Notes under the pieces: generated by a model | Database searches by the model: none | Told to the model about the DNA's origin: nothing | Seen by the model: the letters and a program-made list of their open reading frames with translations, nothing else | Source of the DNA: Candidatus Sumerlaeia bacterium | GTDB taxonomy: Bacteria > Sumerlaeota > Sumerlaeia > SLMS01 > JAHLLQ01 | Reading direction: 5' to 3' | Assembly (NCBI GenBank): GCA_019634695.1 | Contig: JAHCAW010000028.1 | Span: 1-49,264 of the forward strand | Length of the DNA: 49,264 nucleotides | Part shown: positions 26,194 through 34,707 of the stretch, piece by piece | How positions within the stretch are numbered: position 1 is the stretch's first letter | Layout of the letters: every line of letters starts with the position of its first letter | Program-made: the position numbers and the translations under genes

Positions 26194-27933
26194 TCAGAAC
26201 TCGAGGCGATTCCACTTTCGAAGGCCCAATGCCATGGGCAGCACGATGATGGCGATCTGGAACACAATCACGCCGAGGATGTAGAGGGTCGACCAGTTCT
26301 GCCAGAACGCCGTCGAGGCCAGCAGGCCCTTGCTCTGCAAGTGCACCGGCACGCCGACAAGGCCCATGGTGACGCCGATGTAGGCCATTGAGAGGAGCGC
26401 GTTGGCGGTGCCGCCCAGCCCGTTCGCGATCCGCGCGGGGTTGTCCTCGCGGAAGTTCGGCATCAACGCCCCGAAGCCGACCGAGAGACTGCTGAGCGCA
26501 AAGGCCATCAGGATCGTGCAGGCCAGCGACAGGCGCCGCAGGAAGATGTCCACTTGCAGGACGTGGTTGCTGAGCGTCAGCAGGAGGATCGACAGCGTCA
26601 GAGCCGACAGCAGGCACAGGGCGTACTTCTGCCACACGATCATCGAGCGCCGCATCGGTGCCAGTCCGACCGTCCAGAACTGCCTGCCCTCGAGGCTGAG
26701 CATGGGGAAGACGAACCGCGTCGTCAGGATCGAGAGAATGAAGCAGGTCGCCCCCAGGTTGAACAACGCCAGCATCGCCTTCCAGTCGGTGACGAGGAAC
26801 TCGATGGTGGGGGAGTAGCGCCGCGCCGAGCGCAGGTTCGCGATGTAGATCGCCATCAGCCCCATGAGGATAACGAGTTGGGTCCACTGGGCCGGGTCGC
26901 GCCAGAAGGTCTTCAGGTCCTTCGAGAAGAGCGCGCGCGCCTGCCCAGGCAGGAACGTGAGCAGCCGATCCACCGCATTGAGCGGTGACCACGACGAGCG
27001 GCTTGCCTGGCCGCGATTGCCCGAGTCCTTCGTCAGGCACCATCCGCGGTAGTAGAGCCATGGGACCAGCCACTCGTTCACCTGCACGAGAAACAGCGCC
27101 GTCGCCACCAGCATCGCGAGCCAGTAGAGATACTGGCTGAAGTCGATGGGGCCGAGCGACCCCGGCGCGAGTGCCAGCAGGCCGTTCATCATCCAGGTGC
27201 TCGGCACGATCGGCGACGAGCCGAACTCCAGGAAGCTCATGATCTGCAGGAAGTTGCCCTCCTCGGCCTGCTGGAACAAGGTCCGGAAGTTCATCAGCCG
27301 CGCCAGTAGCAGCGCGAGAACGATGGTCATTCCGCCCAGCACTGCCACGAGCGTGCGCGTGCGGCGCGCGGGAAGAAACGCCGTGATCAGCATCGTGACG
27401 ATCGAGCCGAGCGCGGCCGGAATCGTCAGGAACGGAACGAGCAGCACGAGCACCAGCGGATAGAAGTGCCACGTGACATGGCGCGAGATGCCGAATGCGA
27501 GGAAGAAGGGGAGGGACAACAGGGCGAAGGCCCATGAACTGTAGACGATCGACTCGAGAAGCTTCTGCCGAAAGGTGGCCCGATAGGCGATTGGCTGCGC
27601 CATCAGGAAGTCCACCTCGCGCGAGATGTACGTCGTCGAGAGCGTGATGATCAGGTTCGAGAAGACAAGCATCGAGAAGAAGGCGAGGAAGACGATGCCG
27701 ACAAGGCGGTCCATCAGTGGCGGGCCGAACACGGCCTGCCCCATCAGGAAGCGGAAGACGTCGAGGAACAGATAGGTGCCGACGCCGACCAGCAACGACA
27801 GGACGACGATCGCGACGGAGATGTGGAAGACCATTACGCCTTCCATGCGGCGGACGGCGTTGGCCGCGCCGCGCCACTTGGCCCACAGGATCAGGAAGTT
27901 CTGCGTCATGGACATGGAGCGTGCCGGAGCCAT
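26194..27933 (-). CDS. ABC transporter permease (ABC-2-like exporter)
   Basis: The 579-residue integral membrane protein has about 12 predicted helices in two blocks (residues about 30-290 and 360-570), separated by a cytoplasmic loop with FSKDLKTFWRDPAQW. That motif is typical of ABC-2 type export permeases. It lies five bases after the stop of its ATPase, the classic arrangement of an exporter pair. ATG 27933 is taken as start; in-frame ATGs six and eight codons later are equally possible. The substrate is unknown. No macrolide, bacteriocin or polysaccharide gene nearby gives a hint. Confidence 0.82.
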   Translation of the reverse strand: MAPARSMSMTQNFLILWAKWRGAANAVRRMEGVMVFHISVAIVVLSLLVGVGTYLFLDVFRFLMGQAVFGPPLMDRLVGIVFLAFFSMLVFSNLIITLSTTYISREVDFLMAQPIAYRATFRQKLLESIVYSSWAFALLSLPFFLAFGISRHVTWHFYPLVLVLLVPFLTIPAALGSIVTMLITAFLPARRTRTLVAVLGGMTIVLALLLARLMNFRTLFQQAEEGNFLQIMSFLEFGSSPIVPSTWMMNGLLALAPGSLGPIDFSQYLYWLAMLVATALFLVQVNEWLVPWLYYRGWCLTKDSGNRGQASRSSWSPLNAVDRLLTFLPGQARALFSKDLKTFWRDPAQWTQLVILMGLMAIYIANLRSARRYSPTIEFLVTDWKAMLALFNLGATCFILSILTTRFVFPMLSLEGRQFWTVGLAPMRRSMIVWQKYALCLLSALTLSILLLTLSNHVLQVDIFLRRLSLACTILMAFALSSLSVGFGALMPNFREDNPARIANGLGGTANALLSMAYIGVTMGLVGVPVHLQSKGLLASTAFWQNWSTLYILGVIVFQIAIIVLPMALGLRKWNRLEF

Positions 27934-27937
27934 GCGA

Positions 27938-28708
27938 TCAGGCGGTTTCCTCGCGTGGCGCTGCGATGCTGGTCAGGTCGGCGGTGCACCCGTCCTCGGT
28001 CAGTTCGAGGAACAGGTCCTCGAGCGAGCCCTCTCGGGCCATGGTCGCGCGCAGGCTGGCCGTCGTGCCGAGGAACCGCACCTTGCTGTGCGTGATGATT
28101 CCGAGCCGGTCCCCGAGTTCCTCGGCCACCGGCAGCAGGTGCGTGGAGAGGAAGATTGTTCCCCCCTCGCGGCAGTAGTCCCGCAACAGGTTCTTCAGAG
28201 TGCGCATCGAGCGTGGATCGAGTCCCACCATCGGCTCGTCGATCACCAGCAGGCTGGGCTCGTGCATGAACGCCGCGGAGAAACAGAGCTTCTGACGCAT
28301 GCCGTGACTGTAGTTTTCGATCAACTGGTCGGCCGCGCCGGTCAGCCCGAAGATTTCGAAGTACTTGTCCGTCGCCACGCGCTGGCGATCGGCCGACACG
28401 TGGAACAGGTTGCCGACGAATTGCATGAACTCGCGACCCGACAGCTTCTCGTACAGGTATGGGGTGTCGGGGATGAAGCCAACGCGGCGCTTGGCCTCGA
28501 CCGGATTCTTCTGGTTGTCCAGACCGTCGATCAGGATGCGCCCCGTGCTGGGCCGCAGCATGCCGGTGATCATCTTGATGGTCGTCGTCTTGCCGGCACC
28601 GTTGGGGCCGAGGAAGCAGAAGAGCTCGCCTTTGGGAATCTCGAGATAGAGGTCCGAGACGGCCGTGAAGGCGTCGAAGGTCTTGGAGACGTGGTCGAGA
28701 ACGAGCAT
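27938..28708 (-). CDS. ABC transporter ATP-binding protein
   Basis: The 256-residue cytoplasmic nucleotide-binding subunit has Walker A LGPNGAGKTTT, the Q-loop region VGFIPDTPYLYEKLSG, signature YSHGMRQKL (a variant of LSGGQ), Walker B LLVIDEP, D-loop GLDP and the switch His in LSTHL. This is the layout of ABC-2 export ATPases. ATG 28708 is preferred because AAGG lies eight bases upstream and the domain starts there (MLVLDHVSKTF); a further in-frame ATG at 28741 lies inside the 5' neighbour's spacer. It pairs with the permease directly downstream. Confidence 0.92.
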   Translation of the reverse strand: MLVLDHVSKTFDAFTAVSDLYLEIPKGELFCFLGPNGAGKTTTIKMITGMLRPSTGRILIDGLDNQKNPVEAKRRVGFIPDTPYLYEKLSGREFMQFVGNLFHVSADRQRVATDKYFEIFGLTGAADQLIENYSHGMRQKLCFSAAFMHEPSLLVIDEPMVGLDPRSMRTLKNLLRDYCREGGTIFLSTHLLPVAEELGDRLGIITHSKVRFLGTTASLRATMAREGSLEDLFLELTEDGCTADLTSIAAPREETA

Positions 28709-28742
28709 TCGGTCTGCCTTGCGAGCGGGATTCGGGCGCATC

Positions 28743-29714
28743 TCAGGGATTGCGATCCAGCATTCCGGCGAGTCCACCCTTCATCAGCAGGGGCAGCAGC
28801 CCGAGGGATTGCAACGGCTCGCCAGTGTTCTCGCCGCGCATGTCGGCGGGCTGCAAATCCGGCACGGGCGGCAGCGTGCGCAACGCGGCATGGCGGATCA
28901 TCTCCTCGGGTTCGTCGAGCCGTTCGAGCGTCACCGTCAACTGCGGCGACTCTTCGCCTTCCTGTGACCGCTGACCGCCGGCTCCCAGCGGCACCATGAT
29001 CTCGCGGCGCAACGGATCGCCCCGCCAGTCGAGCCAGATCCGCGACTTCACGGTTCCCATTTCGGCTTCCACGATCTTGCTCTCGAAGGTCTGACCGCGC
29101 CAGTGCAGGCGCCGCGTGCCGGCCAGCGTCATCTTCATCCGGCCGGCCTGCATGCCCCAGAGCGGGTCGTACACGTCCAGCGTGTACGTCTTGCCCGGCT
29201 CGAGCATGCCGCTGGCCATGAAGGGGTCGGCCGCGAAGTTCATCGTGATCGGTCGGGGAAGTTCGAGTTGCTGGTACTTCACGCCGGTGGGGCTCGACAG
29301 ACGCATCTGGAGCTGGCGCCCCTGGACAAGTCCGGCGAGTTCCAGGGCCGGCGGCCCGGACTCCCCGAAGCGCACCTGCACGACAATCTGCTCGATTTCG
29401 AGCCGGTCGTTCAGGCGGGCGGCGCTCTCGACCGTTCCCGGCGCGGGGCTGCCGTCGAGCGCCAGCTTCAGGAACCCATCGTAGCCCCCGTGCTCCCCGG
29501 CCTGCACGACCGTTCGCAGCGCCCCGACCTTGCGCCCGCCCACGAGCAGCGAGGTCCACTCGTCCCGCCCGGCCCACTCCTCGGCCAGCGCCGACGGGCT
29601 CAGCCGGATGCCGCCCCCCCGTTCCAGCGTCGGCAGCACATGCCGCTGCATCAGCGAGGTCATCATGACCCCAAAGAAGACGACGATCAGGATGGCGATC
29701 AGATGGCGCAGCAT
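28743..29714 (-). CDS. Membrane-anchored beta-rich protein heading an ABC operon
   Basis: The 323-residue protein begins with a hydrophobic N-terminal anchor (LIAILIVVFFGVMMTSLM). It continues as a beta-rich extracytoplasmic domain with many short strands (LQMRLSSPTGVKYQQLELP, SRIWLDWRGDPLRREIMVPLG). The latter resembles the lipid-binding half-barrels of DUF3108- or transglutaminase-associated domains, but I cannot name a family. The start follows GGAAGGG. It is transcribed first in the operon, 34 bases before the ATPase, and may act as a periplasmic component of the exporter or an unrelated cell-envelope protein. Confidence 0.65.
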   Translation of the reverse strand: MLRHLIAILIVVFFGVMMTSLMQRHVLPTLERGGGIRLSPSALAEEWAGRDEWTSLLVGGRKVGALRTVVQAGEHGGYDGFLKLALDGSPAPGTVESAARLNDRLEIEQIVVQVRFGESGPPALELAGLVQGRQLQMRLSSPTGVKYQQLELPRPITMNFAADPFMASGMLEPGKTYTLDVYDPLWGMQAGRMKMTLAGTRRLHWRGQTFESKIVEAEMGTVKSRIWLDWRGDPLRREIMVPLGAGGQRSQEGEESPQLTVTLERLDEPEEMIRHAALRTLPPVPDLQPADMRGENTGEPLQSLGLLPLLMKGGLAGMLDRNP

Positions 29715-29825
29715 CGGGACCCTTCCGCGGTTGCGGGCACCCAGCCCTCGAAGCTAGATACGGGCCACCCCCGCCCGAGGCGAGCCCGAATCGCCCCCCG
29801 GGCCCCGAATTCGGAGCAAACGCCG

Positions 29826-31130
29826 GTGGACCAGTCCTCCTTCGCCAGCAAGTTCATCTCCCGAATCCAGCGCATCGACACCCCCCGGATCGAGTCCTTC
29901 CTCACGCAACTCGTGCGCGAAAAGGACTTCCAGCGCGTCGTCTTCGACTCCCTGCAGGAAGGCATCCTCGTTCTGGACAACTCCCATCGCGTTGTCTTCG
30001 CCAACGAGACGATCCGCACCCTGCTCGGGCTTCACACGCGCAAGGTGCTCGGCGAACCGGTCGAGCGCCTGTTGCGCGCGCGCACCCTTCAGGCCCTGGC
30101 CGAGCAGTTCCGCGCGGACCTCCAACCCATCGAGCAGCGAGAAGTCCGGGTCCGCACCCCACGACCTCGCATCTACTCCGTCTCCGTCCTGCCCATCGAC
30201 GACGAGGGCGGCAACGTCTCCCACAGCATCTGGATCGTCATCGACCAGACCGAGACGCACCGCCGCGCCGCCGAGCGTCATCAGGCCGAGAGCGTCCGCT
30301 CTCTCGCCACGCTCGTCTCCGGCATCGCCCACGAGATCAAGAACCCGCTCAACAGCCTGAACATCCACGCACAGCTCATTCAGGCCGCCGCCCGCCAGCT
30401 CGAGCCGCAACTCGCCGATTCGCCCGAGGCCACGCGCCTCGTTGCCAGCTCGCGCGTGCTGCTCGACGAAATCGCACGGCTGGCACGCATCGTCGACCAA
30501 TTCATCAAGGCGGCACGTCCTCCGCGTCCCGAGCTGCGCCCCGCACAGGTCAACGACGTCGTGCGCGCCGTCGCCGATCTGCTTGCACCCGAATGCCTCG
30601 AACGCCACATTGAGATCGACTGCGATCTCGACCCGCAATTGCCACCGCTCTCGATCGATCCCGAGCAACTCCAGCAGGCCGTCCTCAACGTTGCCAAGAA
30701 CGCCCTCGAGGCGATCGACAAGCCCGAAGGGCGCATCGTGCTGCGCACCGCACTCAAGTCCGACCACGCGCTCGTGGAAATCGAGGACAACGGCTGCGGC
30801 ATTCCCGAGGAGGACAGCCTGCGCATCTTCGAGCCCTACCACACGACCAAGTTCAACGGCACGGGGCTGGGGCTGATGGTGGTCTACCGCATCGTCCAGG
30901 CCCACGGAGGGGAAATCGCCCTGGATTCCCACGTCGGCCGGGGCACCCGGTTTCGCATCGCCCTGCCCGTGGACGACCGTCCCGTCCGCCTCATCGAGTC
31001 GCACCCCGGAGGCCCAATCCGCCTGCTGGAGGCGGGGCCGGAGCTGCTCGTCAGCCCCGCCGACGAGCCCGCCGACGTGCTCGACGTGGACCTGTTGGAG
31101 CCCGAAAACCCCTCGGAAAAGGGCCTCTGA
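29826..31130 (+). CDS. Soluble PAS-domain sensor histidine kinase (NtrB-like)
   Basis: The 434-residue protein has no membrane segment, so it senses inside the cell. A PAS domain (about 35-145: DSLQEGILVLDNSHRVVFAN, RIYSVSVLPIDDE) is followed by a HisKA domain with GIAHEIKNPLNSL (phospho-acceptor His169). A HATPase domain follows with N box NVAKNALEAI, G1 EDNGCGIPEED and G2 GTGLGLMVV. This order and the HEIKNPL motif resemble NtrB/AtoS-type kinases that partner sigma-54 activators. No response regulator is adjacent, so the pairing is unknown. Start GTG 29826 is selected by the GGAG nine bases upstream. A 35-residue acidic tail follows the kinase core. Confidence 0.88.
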   Translation: MDQSSFASKFISRIQRIDTPRIESFLTQLVREKDFQRVVFDSLQEGILVLDNSHRVVFANETIRTLLGLHTRKVLGEPVERLLRARTLQALAEQFRADLQPIEQREVRVRTPRPRIYSVSVLPIDDEGGNVSHSIWIVIDQTETHRRAAERHQAESVRSLATLVSGIAHEIKNPLNSLNIHAQLIQAAARQLEPQLADSPEATRLVASSRVLLDEIARLARIVDQFIKAARPPRPELRPAQVNDVVRAVADLLAPECLERHIEIDCDLDPQLPPLSIDPEQLQQAVLNVAKNALEAIDKPEGRIVLRTALKSDHALVEIEDNGCGIPEEDSLRIFEPYHTTKFNGTGLGLMVVYRIVQAHGGEIALDSHVGRGTRFRIALPVDDRPVRLIESHPGGPIRLLEAGPELLVSPADEPADVLDVDLLEPENPSEKGL

Positions 31131-31150
31131 GGCCCTTGGCGGTCATTTTT
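31119..31150 (+). terminator. Hairpin at the kinase stop codon
   Basis: AAGGGCCT (31119-31126) and AGGCCCTT (31130-31137) form a perfect eight-base-pair stem around the stop codon. A run of five T follows at 31146-31150. It plausibly ends the kinase transcript, though the T-run is eight bases beyond the stem. Confidence 0.5.
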
Positions 31151-31151
31151 C

Positions 31152-31184
31152 CACAGGAAATCGCATTTTTTTGACTTTCCTGTG
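31152..31184. repeat. AT-rich inverted repeat upstream of the HU-like gene
   Basis: CACAGGAAA (31152-31160) and TTTCCTGTG (31176-31184) are perfect nine-base complements with a 15-base spacer containing seven T. TTGACT occurs inside (31171-31176) and again at 31195-31200, either of which could be a -35 box. The region is unusually AT-rich for this genome. It is most likely the regulatory or promoter zone of the HU-like gene. Confidence 0.5.
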
Positions 31185-31261
31185 CGTCTTTTCGTTGACT
31201 CTACCGCGCTGCGGGGAGGTTTTGAAAACGGCGCACGCGGTGAGCACCTTTCCCGTGACCG

Positions 31262-31279
31262 CATCTCCCTGGGGAGATG
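31262..31279 (+). promoter_or_regulatory. Leader hairpin before the HU-like gene
   Basis: CATCTCC (31262-31268) pairs with GGAGATG (31273-31279), loop CTGG, ending 36 bases before the start codon. It probably forms in the mRNA leader. Whether it regulates translation is unknown. Confidence 0.4.
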
Positions 31280-31315
31280 TCCAGTTCCAACTCCCGTGAA
31301 AGAGGTTGCAGACCC

Positions 31316-31624
31316 ATGGCAAAGAAAGAACCGAAGGCCCTGACCAAAGCGCAGTTGATGGCGACGCTGGCGGAGAAGACCGGCATCGCGAAGAAGGACG
31401 TCGTGGCTCTGTGGGACGTCCTGGTGGACCTGGCCTACAAGGAGGCCAAGAAGGACAAGGGCTTCACGCTGCCCGGCCTCGGCAAGCTCGTGGTCGTCAA
31501 GCGCAAGGCCCGCACCGCCCGCAACCCCCAGACCGGCGAGCCCATCAAGGTTCCGGCCCGCAAGGCCCTGAAGTTCCGTCTGGCCAAGCAGGCCAAGGAC
31601 GCCATCGTCGGAGCCAAGAAGTAA
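31316..31624 (+). CDS. HU/IHF-family DNA-binding protein
   Basis: The 102-residue nucleoid protein has the classic layout: N-terminal helical dimer region (LTKAQLMATLAEKTGIAKKDV), strand FTLPGLGKLVVVKR, and the beta-arm with RTARNPQTGEPIKVPAR, where the Asn-Pro of RNPQTGE intercalates DNA. It closes with ALKFRLAKQAKDAI. It is slightly longer than E. coli HU because of an eight-residue basic N-terminus (MAKKEPKA). It should bend and wrap DNA as a dimer. The transcript appears to be monocistronic, flanked by terminator-like hairpins on both sides. Confidence 0.93.
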   Translation: MAKKEPKALTKAQLMATLAEKTGIAKKDVVALWDVLVDLAYKEAKKDKGFTLPGLGKLVVVKRKARTARNPQTGEPIKVPARKALKFRLAKQAKDAIVGAKK

Positions 31625-31654
31625 GTCGCTCCCCGAAGGCACTTCCGGACGCCC

Positions 31655-31717
31655 GCGCCCTCTGCCGCGCGCCTTGCCCCCGACGGGCAAGCGTGACGGC
31701 AGAGGGCGCGGCCACTT
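31655..31717 (+). terminator. Large nested hairpin after the HU-like gene
   Basis: A 13-base-pair perfect stem (31655-31667 with 31697-31709, arm GCGCCCTCTGCCG) encloses a second stem CTTGCCC/GGGCAAG (31673-31679 with 31685-31691). It begins 31 bases after the stop. The following sequence is GGCCACTTTGT with few T, so it may act as a terminator or an mRNA-stabilising structure. Confidence 0.6.
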
Positions 31718-31820
31718 TGTATCGCCTTCGATTCGCCGCGGATAGGGTTGACGGGCCCGCTCGCCCTGACCTTGACTCCCGCCCCGGCCGCAAGACGGCC
31801 AGCATGCGCCCCACGCGGCC

Positions 31821-32687
31821 ATGCGGAAAGCAGTCAGCATGACCCCGCAGGAACTCAACGAACGACTCGAATCCCTCTACAACAGCGCCGAGGCCGCCAC
31901 CAGCGAAGGACTCGCCGACCAGGCAATCCAGCGCTGCGAGGCCGCCCTCGAGCTCCTCGACCTCAACTTCGACGAGGAGTGCACGTTCACGCACGGCGAC
32001 TTCCTCATGCTCGCCGGCAATGCCTGCTGGGAAGAGGGGGACATCGAGGGCGCGCTGCGCTACTATCGCCGCGCCAACGAAATGGATCCCGACCGCCTGG
32101 ATGCCCTCGTCGCGATCGGCGTCGGGCTCTTCCATCTGTGTCGCTTCGCGGCGGCCAAGGCCTATATCGAACTCGCCAGCGTCGAGGACCCCGACTGCGG
32201 CGAGGCATGGTACTATCTGGCGCTGTGCAGCCTGCGCGAGGGCGACACGCGTCTGGCGCGCATCTTCTTCGAACGCGCCAGCCAGAAGGAACCGGACCGC
32301 TGGCTGCTGCCCGTCCTGCTCGACGAGGAGGAGATTCATCGCTTGGTCGAGCAGATGTTCGCCCTCTATCCCCCGGAGATTCAGGAGTCGCTCGGCAACG
32401 TCGCCATCGTGCTCGAGCCGATGCCCTCCGAGGACCTGCTGCACTCGTGCGACCCGCCGCTCGATCCGCTGCTGCTCGGGCTCTTCACCGGCGTGCCGCT
32501 GCCCGAGCGCAGCACCTTCTCCGCCGAGACCGAACTGACGCAGATTCACCTGTTCACGTACAACATCGCGCTCGTCGCCGGCAGCCGCGAGCGCCTGCTC
32601 GAGGAACTCGCCGTCACCCTCAAGCATGAGATCGGACACTTCCTCGGGCTCGACGAGGACGACCTCGAAGAGCGCGGGCTCGACTGA
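31821..32687 (+). CDS. TPR protein with C-terminal minimal zincin metallopeptidase domain
   Basis: The 288-residue cytoplasmic protein joins two modules. Residues about 25-165 are TPR-like repeats (EGDIEGALRYYRRANEMDPDRLDAL, ALCSLREGDTRLARIFFERAS). Residues about 185-288 match the small metallopeptidase family (DUF1025-like) ending in LKHEIGHFLGLDEDDL: His269, Glu270 and His273 of HExxH plus Asp278 in the third-ligand position. Stand-alone members of the family have no TPR part, so this is a fusion. Start ATG 31821 is annotated, but ATG 31839 behind GGAAAG is at least as likely. RimO follows 25 bases downstream, suggesting an operon. Confidence 0.82.
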   Translation: MRKAVSMTPQELNERLESLYNSAEAATSEGLADQAIQRCEAALELLDLNFDEECTFTHGDFLMLAGNACWEEGDIEGALRYYRRANEMDPDRLDALVAIGVGLFHLCRFAAAKAYIELASVEDPDCGEAWYYLALCSLREGDTRLARIFFERASQKEPDRWLLPVLLDEEEIHRLVEQMFALYPPEIQESLGNVAIVLEPMPSEDLLHSCDPPLDPLLLGLFTGVPLPERSTFSAETELTQIHLFTYNIALVAGSRERLLEELAVTLKHEIGHFLGLDEDDLEERGLD

Positions 32688-32712
32688 CCGCCCTTCCCCG
32701 GACAACGCCCCC

Positions 32713-34149
32713 ATGCGAATCGGAATGGTCACCCTCGGGTGCGACAAGAACACGGTGGATAACGAGTACCTGGCCGGCCTGCTGGGCCGCGACGGGCACG
32801 CCGTCGAAGTTGCCGACCCGGCGCGTCCACCCGACGTCGTCGTCATCACCACCTGCGGCTTCATTCAGGCGGCGCGCGATCAGTCGCTCGAGGCCATCGC
32901 CGAGTGGTCGCGTGTGCGCGCCCGCTCCGGCACGCGTCTGGGCGTGATCGGATGTCTGGCACAGCGCAGCCGCGAGGACTTGCTGCGACGCTATCCCGAC
33001 ATCGACTTCCTGGCTGGAGTGGGTGAGTTCCACAAGGTCGCCCGCCTCGTTGCCGGCGAGCAGCGCAGCCGCTTTCTGGCCGACACGGCCCCGGAAAGCG
33101 CCACATGGAACCTTGGCGCCCAAAGCCCCGCCGCAAACGAAACCATCGAGTTCGACGACCGTGCCTTCTCCGATGACGCGCCGCGCGTCCTCGTTCCCGA
33201 GGCACTTCCGCGCACGCGCCTCGAGCGCCGTCCGCATGGCTTCTTGAAGATCTCCGACGGCTGCAACCACACCTGCACCTTCTGCAGCATCCCGCTGATG
33301 AAGGGCGTCTACTCCAGCGTCCCGAAGGCAATCCTGCTCGACGAAGCGCGCCGCATGCTCGACGAGGGCATCCGCGAGATCAACGTCGTCGCCCAGGACA
33401 TCACGAAGTACGGTTTCGACATCGAGAAGCGCTTCATGCTGCCCGAGTTGCTCGATGCCCTCGCGTCCCTGTCCGGCGAGTTCTGGATTCGCCTGTTCTA
33501 CCTCTACCCGTCCACCGTCACGACCGACCTGATCCAGGTCATGCAGTCGCATCCCAAGATCGCGCGCTACCTCGACATCCCGCTCCAGCACCTCGACCCC
33601 GCCGTGCTCCAGCGCATGCGCCGCCCGCACGACCGTGCCCGCACGATGGACATGCTGCGCCGCATCCGCGCCGAGCTGCCCGACTGCGCCCTGCGCACCA
33701 CGTTCATCGTCGGCTTCCCTGGCGAGACACCCGACGAATTCCGCACGCTGATGGATTCCGTGCGCGAGATCCGATTCGAGCGCATGGGCGTGTTCACCTA
33801 CTCGCGCGAGCCGGGCACGCCCGCCGCAGACCTTCCGAATCAGGTCACCGACAAGGTGAAGCAGCGTCGTCGCGAGAAGCTGATGAAGCTCCAGTCCGGC
33901 ATCAGCGCCGAATGGGCCGCCGCACAGGTCGGCACCGAGCGCCGGGTGTTGGTCGAAAGCGCCGTGCCGGGCAAGCCGTGGTACGTTGGGCGGAGCCACA
34001 GCGAGGCCGCCGACATCGACGGGGTCGTGCGGGTGCACAGCGAGACGCCGCTGGCCGTTGGCGATTTCGTCACCGTGCGCATCACCGAAGCGGACGTCTA
34101 CGATCTCACCGGCGAGGCGCTCGTGCCCGCGCGCGTGGATACGGTGTGA
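32713..34149 (+). CDS. rimO: Ribosomal protein S12 methylthiotransferase RimO
   Basis: This 478-residue radical SAM enzyme adds a methylthio group to an Asp of ribosomal protein S12. The N-terminal MTTase domain binds a cluster through Cys10 (LGCDKNTVDNEYL), TTCGF and IGCLAQRS. The radical SAM cluster ligands are Cys184, Cys188 and Cys191 in CNHTCTFCSIP. Downstream are PLQHLDPAVLQRMRR and TTFIVGFPGETPDEF, then a C-terminal TRAM domain. The LGCxKNxVDxE start distinguishes RimO from the tRNA enzyme MiaB. ATG 32713 directly begins the domain. The 3' end overlaps the convergent chalcone-isomerase-like gene by 44 bases. Confidence 0.93.
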   Translation: MRIGMVTLGCDKNTVDNEYLAGLLGRDGHAVEVADPARPPDVVVITTCGFIQAARDQSLEAIAEWSRVRARSGTRLGVIGCLAQRSREDLLRRYPDIDFLAGVGEFHKVARLVAGEQRSRFLADTAPESATWNLGAQSPAANETIEFDDRAFSDDAPRVLVPEALPRTRLERRPHGFLKISDGCNHTCTFCSIPLMKGVYSSVPKAILLDEARRMLDEGIREINVVAQDITKYGFDIEKRFMLPELLDALASLSGEFWIRLFYLYPSTVTTDLIQVMQSHPKIARYLDIPLQHLDPAVLQRMRRPHDRARTMDMLRRIRAELPDCALRTTFIVGFPGETPDEFRTLMDSVREIRFERMGVFTYSREPGTPAADLPNQVTDKVKQRRREKLMKLQSGISAEWAAAQVGTERRVLVESAVPGKPWYVGRSHSEAADIDGVVRVHSETPLAVGDFVTVRITEADVYDLTGEALVPARVDTV

Positions 34150-34705
34150 GCAACTTCTCGCGCAGCGAATCGCTCAGGCTGGTGCTCCCGAGCCAGAGGC
34201 CGAACTTGGCCCGCGCGAAGTCGTCGCCCGGGATGGTGCCGACGAACTCGCCATTGGAAAGCAGCGTCGTGCCCGTGTCCGGGTGGTACTCCAGGACGTA
34301 ACTGTCGCCTGCCTTGACGTCGCGGTACCAGTCGTAGATGCGGTCCAGTCGCTCTTGGAGCACGGTCTTGTCCACGCCCGGAGTCCGCGCCAGCAGGTCC
34401 TCGCTCGCCTTGACGATCTGGGCGCGCGTGATTTCGCGATGGTAGCGCAACTCCAGTCGCTTGGGGATCGCATCCAGCACGTCGCCTTTCGCGTCCCAGT
34501 TCTCCGGAACGTGCAGCGCTGCCGTGTAGACGCGAAACTGCCAGACTCGCAACAGCCCAATCCCCTGCAAGCGAAGCCGTGCTTCGCCGACCGATGTAGT
34601 TGTCGGAAAACACTCCGAATCATGGCACACCGAGGAAGGTTCCTCGGCGCGCAGCGGCTGGAGCGCCGCAAGGTTCAGCACGCACAGCAGCATCAGCAGA
34701 CGCAT
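34106..34705 (-). CDS. Exported chalcone-isomerase-like protein
   Basis: The 199-residue protein has a signal peptide (MRLLMLLCVLNLAALQPLRAE) followed by a chalcone isomerase-like fold. Marks are LRLQGIGLLRVWQFRVYTAALHVPEN, KRLELRYHREI and the long helix-loop DLLARTPGVDKTVLQERLDRIYDWYRDVKAGDSYVLEYHP. It then continues GTTLLSNGEFVGTIPGDDFARAKFGLWLG, the most conserved part of the family. Members of this fold include fatty-acid-binding proteins in plants and periplasmic proteins of bacteria, so a lipid-binding role would suit its position as last gene in a fatty-acid-modifying operon. It starts two bases after the DUF1475-like stop. Confidence 0.8.
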   Translation of the reverse strand: MRLLMLLCVLNLAALQPLRAEEPSSVCHDSECFPTTTSVGEARLRLQGIGLLRVWQFRVYTAALHVPENWDAKGDVLDAIPKRLELRYHREITRAQIVKASEDLLARTPGVDKTVLQERLDRIYDWYRDVKAGDSYVLEYHPDTGTTLLSNGEFVGTIPGDDFARAKFGLWLGSTSLSDSLREKLLTPYPRARARAPRR

Positions 34706-34707
34706 GG

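Noticed and set aside
31147..31155. TTTTCCACA, one mismatch from a DnaA box
   Set aside because: It is a single site with no cluster of boxes and no dnaA, dnaN or gyrB nearby, so not evidence of a replication origin.
34106..34149. 44-base overlap of rimO with the chalcone-isomerase-like gene as a possible frameshift
   Set aside because: The conserved parts of both proteins end before the overlap; only an Arg-rich tail and the last TRAM residues are involved.
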